Below, in pieces: positions 14,107 to 25,560 of a stretch of DNA of 64,000 nucleotides (its first letter is position 1; every line of letters begins with the position of its first letter). A program made the translations under genes and the position numbers. This stretch comes from Armigeres subalbatus (taxonomy: Eukaryota; Arthropoda; Insecta; Diptera; Culicidae): NCBI RefSeq assembly GCF_024139115.2, contig NC_085141.1, positions 217,161,783-217,225,782 of the forward strand. The letters are read 5' to 3'. The notes under the pieces are model-generated. The model did not search any database, had not been told where the DNA came from, and worked only from the letters and a program-made list of their open reading frames with translations.

Positions 14107-15078
14107 TCGGTCACCCCAAAGGTCGCCGGGGGAAGGTGAAGGTGATGGCCGAGGAGGGTCAGATGAGAAGCCGGTTGACGAAAAAATGGACGGCTCCACT
14201 CTGACCAAGGTCATAAACTCGGTGATGACCAACCACTAGGATAGCGGAGGCCAGACAATGGAGGTGATTACTGACGTTTCAGATGTAATCATGTCCTTTC
14301 TGGATACCCGCATTAGTAAGGATCTGAAATAGGCCGTACTGACTTTCTGCGCTCTAGTCGTGGAGGCGAAGTCGGAGTGGAAGACTTTGCTATAGGCCAG
14401 TAAGAAGGCACAAGATCCGCATTCTTACTGAGGAGAAGGAGTCGGTGGTGAGCCAGGCAGGGAAGGCCAGTAAGGACGCCGAGTCGGACATTCGTCTCCT
14501 TACTGGGGGCATGGCCTTCAGCGATGCAACTCCGAAGCTAAGTTAGGTCACGCAGATGGCGGACCTGAATGTAGCTAAAAGGGTTACAGTGCCGCCTAAG
14601 AGGAGAGATGCGGAAACTCGCCCGGAGAGAATTGAGCGAATAGTTGGCCCCAAGGATCAACAGAAAACAGTGCCTCCTCCAAAGAGGGTAACTGAGGATC
14701 GCCGGGATGAGGACCTACCGTGGACGTGAATCCCAAAAGGCGAAGCGAAGTCGTCAACAAGCTGTAAAGAGTGATCCCGTGAGAAAAAGGTTTCGCCTTC
14801 CAACAAGAACGACGTCTTGAAGACTATGAGATGCAACGAAAAGCTCTGTAGTCTAGGAGGAGATGTTAACTGCACCCGTCGAACGCGGAAAGGCGAGAAG
14901 CTTCTCGTCTTGAAGCGGGATGCTACTCAGAAGAATTCTGAGTATAAAAAGTTGGCAGAGGATGTCCTGGAAAATGGGGTTCAAGTTAGAGCACTATGCC
15001 CAGTTTGGAACATTCAGTGCAATGGCCTGGATGAGATAACCGAGGCCGAATACCTGGTAGACGCACTGAGAGACGTCC
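14107..15078 (+). pseudogene. Degenerate R1-like LINE ORF1 (gag-like) fragment
   Basis: The segment around 14815-15075 aligns residue for residue in style with the R1-like ORF1 at 48500-48760 (RRTRKGE..., YKKLAED..., LDEITEAE motifs) but is more diverged. The upstream part, from about 14107, is gag-like with many stops (for example TAG and TAA codons near 14238, 14330 and 14395). It ends abruptly at about 15075, where endonuclease sequence of an RTE-type LINE begins. Non-functional relic. Confidence 0.6.
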
Positions 15079-16815
15079 ATAGCCCACACTCCGGAAGCAC
15101 TGATGATGATAAGGACGCATTCTACGCACAGCTGAGTACGACAGCTGCCCAAGCCACGACGTCAAAATCATCATAGAAGATTTGAACGCTCAGGTTGGCG
15201 TTCAGACCGACTATTGGGAAGTTCAGCGCTCACGAAAACGGCCTACGACTAATTGATTTCGCCGCCTCCAAGAATATGGCCATTCGCAGCACCTACTTCC
15301 AACATAGCCTCCCGTATCCTGGAGATCACCACTGCAGACAGAATCACAAATCGACCACGTTCAGATTGATGGACGGCACTTCTCCGACATTATTGACGTC
15401 AGGACATATCGTGGCGCTAACATCGACGCTGACCACTATCTGGTGATGGTTAAACTGCGCCCAAAACTATCCGTCATCAACAATGTTCGGTCCCGACGAC
15501 CGCCGCGGTACGATCTAGAGCGACTGAAGCAACCTGATGTCGTCACTGCATACGCGCAGCATCTCGAGGCAGCGTTGCCGGAAGAGAGTGAGCTCGGACT
15601 GCTGGAATACAGTCAAAGCAGCCATTAACGACGCAGCGGAGAACAACGTCGGGTATATGGGATGAAGTCGACGGAACGATTGTTTTGATGGTACCCGGCA
15701 GAACGAGGAGCGTTATAGTCGGAAGCGGAGACAGAAGACCCGTCTTTTTCAGGAGAAGAAACGCCGCCTGGAAGAAGCGGAGTGCGAGGAGATGGAACAG
15801 CTGTGCGGTTCTCAAGAAACACGCAGGTTCTATCAGAAGCTCAACGCATCCCGCAAAGGCTTCGTGCCGCGAGCCGAAATGTGCCGGGATAATGATGGGA
15901 GCATCTTGACGGACGAACGTGTGGTGATCGAAAAGTGAAAGCAGCACGAGGAACATTTGAATGGCGCTCAGAGTACAGGCAGTGAAAGTCAAGGCAGCGG
16001 AGGAGATGACTACGTGAGTTCAGCGGACGATGGAAGCCAACCAGCCCCCACCTTAAGGATGCCATCCACAGCTAAAGACCAATAAAGCCGCTGGTAAGGA
16101 AGGTCCCCAAGCAGCACGCGCAACATCTTTCAAATAGGTGTTTGTTCCTAATAAATTGCATAGAAGACACTGGGAATACATCGAGTCACATTAAAGCCAC
16201 TTCCCAGTTTCAGAAAAACACAATGTTTCATTTCCGTTTAAGTGGCGTCGCAATATTCTACCCATCTGACTTCTTGGGTGGTTTAAAATTCGATGTGTTT
16301 CATATCAGAAACAAAACAGATTAGTTGCAGAATTAATAACACTTCGGTTCATTGCTGTTACAACAATGTTTCTGATATGTTGCAAAACACTTTGAGCTCA
16401 GCTGAGCAGTATTTTATTTTTGACAGTCCCTTGCATGTTCCGTATAAGGTACAATGAAGTTACAAATGACTTTGTTGTTTATGTAGTGCACTTGTAGCAG
16501 AATCTCCAAATAGAATTGTTGGTGTGATGGTTATAGTAGAAGGTTGCAAATCTCAAGGTCCATGGTTCGATTCCCGGTTGGTTTTTGTGTTTTTATTTTC
16601 ATTGTAGCCGCAAGATGTTGCAAATAGGCTCCACCTCTTGCGCTTTTTGTGTCACAAAGAAGTTCCAAATACGACGCGTTGTGCATAAGTCAGACCTTTA
16701 GTAAGTCACACCACAGTTGTTGTTACTCACTGAGAAACAAGAGGTGTTGCTTGGGTATCGGAGCTGAGCTCATCAAGATGGGCCCGGAAAAGCTAGCCAC
16801 TTGCCGGCACAAACT
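15075..16815 (+). pseudogene. RTE-type LINE fragment (endonuclease C-terminus to thumb-preceding region), split by a TIR element
   Basis: Out-of-frame pieces encode the end of an apurinic endonuclease domain (an I-I-x-D-L-N-A-Q block near 15170 and a DHYLV block near 15435), then the basic linker region up to about 15990, related to 38090-38500. It is interrupted at 16105-16755 by a TIR element and resumes at 16756 with the sequence leading into the RT domain (ELIKMGP...). Many frameshifts and stops. The RTE assignment is by resemblance to the copies at 38060-40132 and 45250-46175. Confidence 0.6.
16105..16755. mobile_element. TIR element (MITE-like) with tRNA-like module, copy 2
   Basis: Begins CCCCAAGCAGCAC and ends GTGTTGCTTGGG, inverted partners and the same termini as the element at 3377-4041. 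It sits inside an RTE-type LINE whose reading continues on the far side. Near 16513-16580 there is a tRNA-like stretch ending in the B-box-like GGTTCGATTCCCGG, followed by GGCTCCACCTCTTGCGC shared with copy 1. No transposase ORF. Confidence 0.65.
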
Positions 16816-18269
16816 GATAGTCAGAAATCAGAGAATAAATCATTTTTAGACGAAACAAAGTTCGTCGGGTCTGCTAGTCTTATTTTTTTTTAAATTTTAT
16901 ATTGTCTCAATATTAAGACCATATAAGCCGTCAAGTATTTTACTTAAATTGCCGTCTCAATCTCAAAATCTCAGAAGTTGTGTTTGTTCTGAAGGATTGT
17001 TGCAATTATTTATTCAACCAGCATTAAATTCCCATTCATTCATTGTTCCTACTCCAACTTACTGGGGTTGAGAATCAAAGGAACGTAAAATCCTTCGTGT
17101 TTAGCATTATTATTGCAAGATATTACAATTGTTCGAAATTAAAAAACTATAAAACTATATAAATATCTATGTATTATACTTATGCAAAGACCCCCCTAAC
17201 CCTCCCTGTAGTTACGCCAATGGTGGCGTCAAATTGTTGATTCAGTGTTATCTGTTTAGATGTAGACTAAATAAACGAATTAAATGAACGAGATCCAGGA
17301 ATCCGCGATTCGGTTACGCAAAGGCTATGTGGGAATGCAGGTTGCATCATTCCAAGTACCTGTGGCTGAGGCCAAGAAGATGGGGCAAAACTGAAAGTGG
17401 GCTGGTCGGTACGCTCGTTGAGCACAAAAAGAAAAACAGTGATATCTCTGCAATCCATGTATTCACTCGGTTGTGTAAAAAAAGTGCATTTTTTATGCTC
17501 TCAAACTTTGTAGGAGACATCACTTCGATAAAAATAAAACTAATAAGTTACATTAACCAAAATATTGATTTTTGAGGGTCACCCTAACATTATTATTTGA
17601 AATTATCATGACAAATGATGCACACGACGTACAATAATGGTTTCTTCAGCAAAGTGCCTCAAAATTAAATAAGGAACAGCTTTCCAGAACATCGTACAAT
17701 GCTAAAATTAGAAATATGAAAGATAAAAATTTTATCTTAAAATGTAGTGTGACCACCCTATTGCAACAAACCTCAAAATAAAGCTTAAATAATTTTTTTT
17801 TTTTGAAAACACTTTGTTCCTAAAATATCATCATGGCCCATCGTGCATTCCTATGAACTTGTTTTAAAAAATAATGAAGTTGGACACGTCGCAAGCCTGG
17901 CTTCAGAATTGATTAAACAGTGGTCACTTCCACCAGGGAACCAGCATTCCAGGGCGTCCCGCTATGTGACCTTCTTAATTTGCAAAATCATGAAGTCAAA
18001 CATTAATCATGCATCAAGAAGGAAGGGTGGAGGCCTGTACGAATGAAACATTTTGAAATACAAGCAGATTTGCCAACTTTTCAATTATGAATAAACGAAT
18101 GAAGCGTCGATATTTGATTTAATCGCAATCATCGTTGTTGATTGGATTAAGAATTGCAGAATAGTTGAATAAAGTTGTGGAGGATTGCAATAGAGATGCA
18201 GTCGGATGTATTCGTTGTTTTGGAAAAGAGGAATTACATTAATAGTTGAGTACTCGTAAAAAATCTTTT
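16816..18269. other. AT-rich non-coding stretch
   Basis: No gene recognised. Bases 17231-17290 repeat a block found at 1478-1540 (GTTGATT...GTGTTAT...GTTTAGATG...AAACGAAT), probably the 3' end of a truncated LINE. The remainder is AT-rich and may be intron. Confidence 0.5.
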
Positions 18270-18272
18270 TAA

Positions 18273-18487
18273 GGGGCCATATACACGCTCCGACATGTTG
18301 TACAACTTTGACTCCGCCTCCACGAAATTCGTCGGAGTGAGCTCGGACCGTCTGTGGGCAAGTTGTACTGTCCAACAGTCGTACAACTTGCCCACAGACG
18401 CGACGGTCCGACTTCACTCCGACCGAACCAAATTTCGTGGAGGCGGAGTCAAAGTTGTACAACATGTCGGAGCGTGTATGGGGCCCC
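18273..18487. mobile_element. Palindromic MITE, Harbinger-like (TAA target duplication)
   Basis: A 215-bp near-perfect palindrome beginning GGGGCC and ending GGCCCC, with arms of about 95-100 bp and a tiny loop around 18370-18385. Flanked by TAA at 18270-18272 and 18488-18490. A 3-bp TAA/TTA duplication with G-rich ends is typical of PIF/Harbinger MITEs. ORFs on both strands within it are artefacts of the palindrome. Confidence 0.75.
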
Positions 18488-18789
18488 TAATACAATACAC
18501 GATTATTTGGAATATGTAGTGATTCTACTTCAAAGTTTTCTTTTACGTACGTAAAGAGCTGTGCACTAAGCGGGTAAGATCCTTTTTCGGATAGATTGAC
18601 GATTCACGGCTGCAGCGAAGTATTCTTCTTTATCGAATGACAGGAATTTTAATGCTTGCATATTTAATGTATTTGATTCTTATTATTTTGTTGCAATTTG
18701 CAAATAGTTAGAAAACAGTTGCTTTTCAAATAACTTGTTTTCAGTTGTTTGTATATTGATGAATGTATGACAAGGGTAGAAGATTATCT

Positions 18790-18848
18790 ATTTTTTTTAA
18801 ATTTCTTTATTAACGTGATTTTTTAAAGTTTGACATAAGTTCATCACG
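18790..18848 (-). mobile_element. Very short 5'-truncated LINE tail (antisense)
   Basis: On the minus strand this reads as ATCACGTTAATAAAG followed by an A-rich tail. It is flanked by AGATTATCT (18781-18789 on one side, 24872-24880 on the other, beyond the later LINE insertion). The same tail sequence occurs at 42278-42333 with its own flanking repeat. It served as the target of the large LINE at 18849-24855. Confidence 0.6.
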
Positions 18849-19455
18849 CTTCATTCTTTGCCGATCGCTTGAAGTAGCCGGATGTGAATGTCCGTGTCTC
18901 CATCGCAGGCAGTTATTTTTTCAAATCAGTGGAGTTTTTTCTCACAAAATAGTGAGTTTTTTATATCATTCCGCGTCATCCCACTGTGGATTAAGTGGCT
19001 GTCTAAGGCGATTCGTGATCGTCGAAGAAGGTGCTCGCGTAGCTAAAGGGTTACGCTTGCATTTACAGTGATTTTATTCGGTCCGCATCCAAACATCAGT
19101 GGCCGAACAGCATCAGCATCTACCTACCTGAACGGGAACGGATAAGTATACATATAACAAAGTGTATTGTTCTAACCGTCCGTTCTGATTGCAATTGATT
19201 TGCACTCACCACACAACAGTGGTCGAACTGTTGTCTGTCTGTCGTTCACCATATAGTTACCGTCGGCTTGCTTAGAGTACGACAAAAACAGGGTGACGCG
19301 AGAAAATAAAATTGGAATTTTGTATTTATTTCTCTTTTAAATTTTTTTTTTCTTCAAACAATAACTAGTTAATTTATACTTTTTTTTTTCTTCTTTTTTT
19401 TTCCTTGATTTTTTTTAATTTTTTTTTTATCAACTTTGAATTCATTCCACAACTG
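18849..19455 (+). promoter_or_regulatory. LINE 5' leader (presumed internal promoter)
   Basis: Untranslated region from the insertion boundary to the ORF1 start. It ends in an extremely T-rich stretch (about 19320-19437). LINEs of this type usually carry an internal RNA polymerase II promoter at the very 5' end; no specific element was identified here. Confidence 0.5.
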
Positions 19456-20829
19456 ATGGATGAAGAGAACGGAGGCGATACGCCTCCCAAAGATAATGTT
19501 GTCCGCACGCGATTTTACCAGGCTTCCTCACCTGGTCCCTGGGTTGTTTACTTTCGGCAGAAAGTAAAAAGTATTGATTTTCTAGGAATCAAACGTGACT
19601 TGACGCGTCGTTTTCCGAAAACTGATTTTCATCAGATCAATCGGAATAAACTACGTGTAACCGCACCTACATATCAGGATGCAAATGCTATTGCAAAAGA
19701 CCAACTGTATAATGTAGAATATTTGGTTTATGTGCCCTCGCGGGAGGTCGAGATTGAAGGCGTGATAAACGCAGCGAGCCTGACTTGCAAGGATGTACTT
19801 GCGGGAAAAGGCCGCTTGAGGAATGCAATAAAGTCTACCGTGGATATTCTGGATTGCAAGGAGTTGCATTCAGCTGCCACGGTAGATGGCAAAAAAGTGT
19901 ATTCAAAGTCAGGCTCACTTCGAGTGACGTTCGCCGGTTCGATACTCCCAAAATATGTAGATATCGAAAATATGTTGTTTCCGGTGCGTCTTTTTGTACC
20001 CAGGGTTTTTAATTGTACCAACTGCAAACAGTTGGGGCATACTGCCGAGTTTTGCGACAATAAGCCCCGTTGTGGCAAATGTTTTGAAAGACATCGGGAG
20101 GAGACCTGCCAACAACAAGTAACAAAGTGTGCTTATTGTGGGTTGGATCCTCCCCATGGTTTGCAAGAATGCCCGGTGTACGAAAAGCGCACCCAAAAAG
20201 TGAAGCGCTCGTTGGTACAGCGCTCCAAGCAGTCGTATGCGGAAATGGTGAAGTCGCAAGACACATCCGCAACTGCCAACGCAACGGCCGCTATTTCAGC
20301 TGCCGTTCAAGTTAGTGATTTTTATGATGTCATTTCCATTGACGAATCGGACTCTGACGTAGCCGATATGGATGTTTCTGCGGAGGTACACGTGCCCGAA
20401 AAGAGGAAGAAACCGTCTTCCCCGGGATTGCGCCGTAAGAAAACAAAAATCGTCCCTAGAAGCTTGCCTAAATCTGATGGTAATGGGGGATTATTTAAAA
20501 TTCCGAAGCAGCCTGTCTATACTGCTCCTTTTGACCCATGTTGCAGTAAGACATTCCCGCCATTGCCTAAAACTGATGTTTCAAAGAAACATCAGTCAAG
20601 GAATATCTCTGAGCAGAAAACTGCTACTCGCACTTCCAAGAAAAGAATCTCGTCCAAGCGAGGATTGATATCCTTTAAGGACCTTGTGGATCGTATTTTG
20701 AACTTATTCAATATTCCGAATTCATTGAGGCCAATCATTGACCTCTTTATTCCAACAGTTGAAAGTTATCTGAAGCAATTGACTGTTTCATGGCCCCTTC
20801 TTGCAGGACTTGTATCTTTCGATGGATAA
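19456..20829 (+). CDS. LINE ORF1, gag-like RNA-binding protein with three CCHC knuckles
   Basis: 457 residues from the ATG at 19456; an upstream in-frame ATG at 19405 would add a Phe/Asn-rich leader encoded by the T-rich tract and is less likely. Three zinc-knuckle-like motifs lie at about residues 185-235: CTNCKQLGHTAEFC, CGKCFERHREETC, CAYCGLDPPHGLQEC. The C-terminal half is basic and Ser/Lys-rich (KKPSSP..., RRKKTK), followed by a helical tail. By family knowledge it coats the LINE RNA in ribonucleoprotein particles. The stop overlaps the ORF2 start in ATGGATAA (20822-20829), suggesting translational coupling. The frame is fully intact. Confidence 0.88.
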   Translation: MDEENGGDTPPKDNVVRTRFYQASSPGPWVVYFRQKVKSIDFLGIKRDLTRRFPKTDFHQINRNKLRVTAPTYQDANAIAKDQLYNVEYLVYVPSREVEIEGVINAASLTCKDVLAGKGRLRNAIKSTVDILDCKELHSAATVDGKKVYSKSGSLRVTFAGSILPKYVDIENMLFPVRLFVPRVFNCTNCKQLGHTAEFCDNKPRCGKCFERHREETCQQQVTKCAYCGLDPPHGLQECPVYEKRTQKVKRSLVQRSKQSYAEMVKSQDTSATANATAAISAAVQVSDFYDVISIDESDSDVADMDVSAEVHVPEKRKKPSSPGLRRKKTKIVPRSLPKSDGNGGLFKIPKQPVYTAPFDPCCSKTFPPLPKTDVSKKHQSRNISEQKTATRTSKKRISSKRGLISFKDLVDRILNLFNIPNSLRPIIDLFIPTVESYLKQLTVSWPLLAGLVSFDG

Positions 20830-23800
20830 TACGGCCATACAAGATACAATCACTGTGCTGCAGTGGAACTGTCATAGTCTGAAACATAAATTGGACGTGT
20901 TTAGGTTTTTAATTCGCAACTCCGATTGCGATTTATTTGCACTCTGTGAAACATGGCTTTCTTCTGAAGATGAAATCAACTTCCACGATTTTAACATTTT
21001 TCGCCAAGATCGGGATGATAACTATGGTGGCGTTCTTCTGGGGATCAAAAAATGTCACCCCTTTTACAGAATTCCCATCCCAATTGTAAATGGCTTGGAA
21101 ATCGTCGCTTGCCAAGTAAATGTAAAGAATAAAGACCTTTGCATAGCTTCAGTTTATATTCCTCCAAATGCCTCGCTTAGTCGTCGACATCTTTGGAGCG
21201 CAGTCTCTCTTCTATCATCCCCAGTTTTAATATTGGGCGATATGAATGCGCATGGTATTGCATGGGGCGAAACCAGAGACGATAACAGAGCGCCTATTTT
21301 CTATGATTTGTGCGACGATTTCAACTTGAATATCTTGAACACAGGTGAAGTAACTCGAATAGGACCTCAAGGTCAAGAAAGTCGAATAGATCTGTCTTTA
21401 TGCTCAAATTCACTATCATTAGATTGTACGTGGAATGTAATCCAAGATCCCCATGGTAGTGACCACATGCCGATAGTCACCACAATCAGAATGGCTATCA
21501 ACGATCAGAACCAGTTCAGGTTCCATTCGACCTCACGAGGAACATTGACTGGCAAACATTTGCATCGGCGGTAGAAATTGGTATTGAATCAACTGATATT
21601 CTGCCACCACTGGATGAATATCGATTCCTTACCGAGTTGATTCAAAAAAGCGCACTAGAAGCTCAGAAACGACGCGTTCCAAGTACATCTGTCATAAGAA
21701 GACCATCCACTCCTGGATGGGATGATGAATGTACTAAGTTGTATTCTGAGAAATCTGATGCCTTCAAGGCCTTCCGTAAACACGGAAGGTCCGAGCTTTT
21801 TGAAGAGTATTTGAGGCTCGAAAGAAAACTCAAAAATCTTCTCAAGGCAAAAAAACGTAGCTACTGGCGACGTTTTGTCGAGGGACTATCACGAGAAACC
21901 TCAATGACAACACTTTGGAAAACGGCTCGCAACATGCGGAACCGCATTTCCACCAACGAGAGTGAAGAATACTCCAATCGATGGATATTCAACTTCGCAA
22001 AAAAGGTCTGTCCAGATTCCGTACCAGCAGAACCGCTATTTCGAGAATCATTCACTGATCCCGGTTCATTGGGTGGACCATTCTCAATGCTGGAACTATC
22101 TATGTCTCTTCTGTCATCGAATAACTCTGCTCCGGGATGCGATAACATCAAATTCAATCTTCTTAAAAATCTCCCAGATATCGCAAAAAGACGGTTACTT
22201 GACCTGTACAACTGCTTTATGGAGTACAATATCGTACCTTCAGAATGGCGACAGGTCAAAGTAATAGCTATTCAAAAGCCTGGGAAACCAGCGTCTGATC
22301 ACAATTCATACCGACCGATTGCCATGCTATCCTGCATGAGAAAATTATTGGAAAAAATGATCCTTTCAAGAATCGACCATTGGGTCGAGCAAAATGCATT
22401 ACTGTCAAATACTCAGTTCGGTTTTCGAAAAGGTAAAGGAACAAATGATTGTCTAGCGTTGCTCTCTTCAGATATACAACTGGCCTATGCGCACAAGGAG
22501 CAACTGGCTTCAGTTTTCTTGGATATTAAGGGCGCTTTTGATTCTGTTTCCATAGAAGTACTGTCGGAAAATCTGCACAGTAGTGGATTACCGGTTATTT
22601 TGAATAATTTCTTGTACAATTTGTTGTCAGTAAAACATATGAACTTTACTCTCGGCACTCTGACAACTTCCAGAAATAGCTACATGGGCCTTCCCCAAGG
22701 ATCATGCTTAAGTCCCTTGCTTTATAATTTCTATGTTAAAGATATTGACAATTGTTTGGAAGAACAATGCACGCTTAGACAACTTGCCGATGATGCCGTG
22801 ATCTCCCTAAGAGGTCCATGTGCAGCTGTCTTGCAAGGACCATTGCAAAGTACCCTTGATAATCTGACTGTTTGGGCCAGGCATTTAGGGATCGAGTTTT
22901 CACCGCAAAAACTCAATTGGTTGTGTTTACTAAGAAGCGGTACCCTGCTCAACTGAAACTAAAGCTGTTGAATGATGACATCAATCAATCTTTATCTTCT
23001 AAATACCTTGGAGTCTGGTTTGATTCCAAATGTACCTGGAAACCCCATATTGATTATTTGATAGAGAAATGCCGGAAAAGGATTCATTTTCTACGCTCTA
23101 TCTCTGGAACATGGTGGGGTGCTCACCCGGAAGATCTCATCAAACTCTATAGAACGACTATTCTCTCTGTTTTGGAGTACGGCTCTTTCTGCTTCCTCTC
23201 AGCAGCTGAGTGCCATCTAATCAAATTGGAACGAATTCAGTATCGTTGTTTGCGTATTGCCCTTGGCTGTATGCATTCAACGCATAACATGAGCCTGGAG
23301 GTACTTGCTGGAGTCACTCCTTTAAAGCACCGTTTCTGGGAACTCTCACTTAGAATACTGATCAAATGTGGAACAAGTAACACACTTGTCTTTGAAAATT
23401 TCGATAATATGCTTGAACTGATTCGTCAGTCAAGATTCCTGAGGGTCTACCTCACCTACATATCGTCAGATCTTTGTCTTCCATGTTATAATCCACCTCG
23501 AGCCCACTTCATCAACGACAGTTCCTCAATTGAATACGATCTATCCATGAAACATGCTATTCAAGGAATACCAGATCACCTTCGACACATATCTATTCCC
23601 CCTATTTTTTCCGAAAAATATGAACATGTCAATTGCAACAACAGATATTTCACTGATGGTTCTCGCATTAACGGATCCACTGGCTTCGGTGTTTTCAATG
23701 AAAATTCAACCACCTTTCGAAAACTTCAGGAACCGTGTTCGGTTTATGTTGCTGAGCTGGCAGCAATTAACTTCGCTTTGGGGATTATTTCCGATCAGCC

Positions 23801-24473
23801 CGTAGACCATTATTTCATCTTCTCGGATAGTCTTAGTTCTATCGAGGCACTCCGGTCGATGAAACCTGTTAAGCACGCATCTTACTTTCTTACAAACATA
23901 AGAGAGCAGATGCGTGATTTGGTCGAAAGATCATTCAAGATTACCTTTGTATGGGTCCCGTCCCATTGCCTAATCTATGGCAATGAGAAGGCGGACTCGC
24001 TAGCAAAGGTGGGCGCACAGGAAGGTGAAGTTTATGATAGACAAATCTCGAATAACGAGTTTTTCCCATTAGTCCGTCAGAGTACTCTTCAAAATTGGCA
24101 AATGAATTGGTCACACAATGAACTTGGACGGTGGCTATTTTCCATAGTTCCTAAAGTTTCTGCGCTAGCGTGGTTCAGAGGTGAGGACTTAAGCCGAGGC
24201 TTCATTCGCACGATGTCGAGGCTTATGTCCAATCACTATTCACTAAACGCACATCTCTATAGAATTAACCTGGTCGATAGCAATCTTTGTAGGTGTGGAG
24301 CCGGTTACGATGACATCGATCACGTAGTTTGGTATTGCACGGAAAATGGCGCCTCAAGAGAGCAACTATTGGATACCCTCGTGGCCCGAGGTAAACAACC
24401 CTTCCGGGAACTAAGAGGTGTTTTGGGAGGTGGTGTATTTGCAGGCCATCTATGCCTTTCTTTGCTCGTCTGA
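20822..24473 (+). pseudogene. LINE ORF2: AP-endonuclease, reverse transcriptase, RNase H (two frameshifts)
   Basis: About 1,217 codons if uninterrupted. Endonuclease: QWNCHSL near 20860, ALCETWL near 20940, GDMNAHG near 21238, SDHMPI near 21462. Reverse transcriptase: NSYRPIAMLS near 22305, DIKGAFDS near 22520, GLPQGSCLSPLL near 22688, LADD near 22780. RNase H: FTDGSRI near 23650, a central Glu near 23755, FSDSLSS near 23820, WVPSH near 23950. A Cys/His cluster (CRCG...H...C) lies near 24290-24335. Frames change near 21530-21575 and at the A-run near 22910, each explained by a single missing base. Otherwise well preserved, consistent with a recent insertion. It acts in target-primed reverse transcription. 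Confidence 0.9.
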
Positions 24474-24869
24474 CATCAAAGTTTAATACTTCAATTTTTT
24501 CTTTCTCAGTTTTTTTTCTTGTCTCTGTCTCATTGTTCCGTGTACCATGAAGCTCTGGCCATCCGAAAGATGCTCCCTGAAGAACCAAAACTCGAGCACG
24601 ACGCTACGACAAATCAGAAATGACGTCAAATATCCGGATGAGCAGCTGAAATACCTCAAACCTAAATCCCAACCCCGTCCATCACCAAATTACGCAATCT
24701 AACCTTGAGTCGCCACGAGTATCTTGGTCTTTGTCCCTTTCCCTTACTAACTGTTGATAATAAGATGATATCGATTGTAAATATCATTAAGAGTCTCGGC
24801 TCCGTTAAGTGTTATACACGCCTGAGCCTGTCAAATAAATACAATAGATAAAAAAATAAGTTCATCACG

Positions 24870-25168
24870 GGAGATTATCTAATGTTATTACAATGGATTC
24901 CACTTACTCGACGCTTATTCAATGAAAGCTCGTACGAGCATTAAATATGACCGCATAAAAACTGTATTGAACGGAATTGCACTTGAAGGAATCCAAAATT
25001 TCATACAATCAATATAGAATATTGTTTTCAAATGACATCACCCATGAATAGGCACCCTTGCGAGGTATACGTTTTTTTATCGGATATGAATGTGTAAGAA
25101 ATTGTTTTTTGGAAGATTACTATACGTGGTTTTTGTTTAGCTTAATTGAAAGTGTTTATTTGGTTTCC
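24870..25168. other. Non-coding DNA, no gene seen
   Basis: AT-rich spacer between the LINE insertion and the first foldback; nothing recognisable beyond the AGATTATCT flank of the older LINE tail at 24872-24880. Confidence 0.5.
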
Positions 25169-25343
25169 GACGGCTTTGGCAGGTTTTGTTCTATTATTGG
25201 CAGGGGGGTTTTTGTCGACCAAATTTTATGAAATTTGGCCACAATATTCTTTGATATGCAACGAATGTTTAGGCCAAATTTGAGCCTAGTCAGTCATAAA
25301 AAACCCCCCTGCCAATAATAGAACAAAACCTGCCAAAGCCGTC
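25169..25343. mobile_element. Foldback element with perfect 45-bp inverted arms (copy 1)
   Basis: The left arm 25169-25213 starts GACGGCTTTGGCAG and the right arm 25299-25343 ends CTGCCAAAGCCGTC. The arms appear perfectly complementary by eye, with an ~85-bp centre that itself has a smaller GGCCAAATTT inverted pair. No ORF. No clear target duplication. A related, more diverged element lies at 25561-25691. Confidence 0.75.
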
Positions 25344-25560
25344 ATTCCCCCTATGTCTTTTTATATTATTTTATTTAAAATGATAAAAAAGCTAAAGATT
25401 TCAAGTTTAGTCTTTTGTATGGATTTAGGGTGCATATTTTAAACACTCTCTACTCTTTATGTCATGTTTCTACTAATGTAGTACGGATGCAATAATCATG
25501 CTCTTCGATCGGAAAGTTAGATTTATAACGAGGGAGTTTATATCGGTGTCTAGAGTAATT

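Larger units (their letters stand above)
18849..24855 (+). mobile_element. Near-complete I-clade-like LINE retrotransposon
   Basis: About 6.0 kb with a 14-bp target duplication ATAAGTTCATCACG at 18835-18848 and 24856-24869. Contents: ~600-bp 5' leader, ORF1 with CCHC knuckles, ORF2 with endonuclease, reverse transcriptase and RNase H, ~380-bp 3' region with AATAAA and a short A-rich tail. RNase H after RT and three zinc knuckles in ORF1 suggest the I clade; LOA is the alternative. ORF1 is intact and ORF2 carries two frameshifts. Confidence 0.88.
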
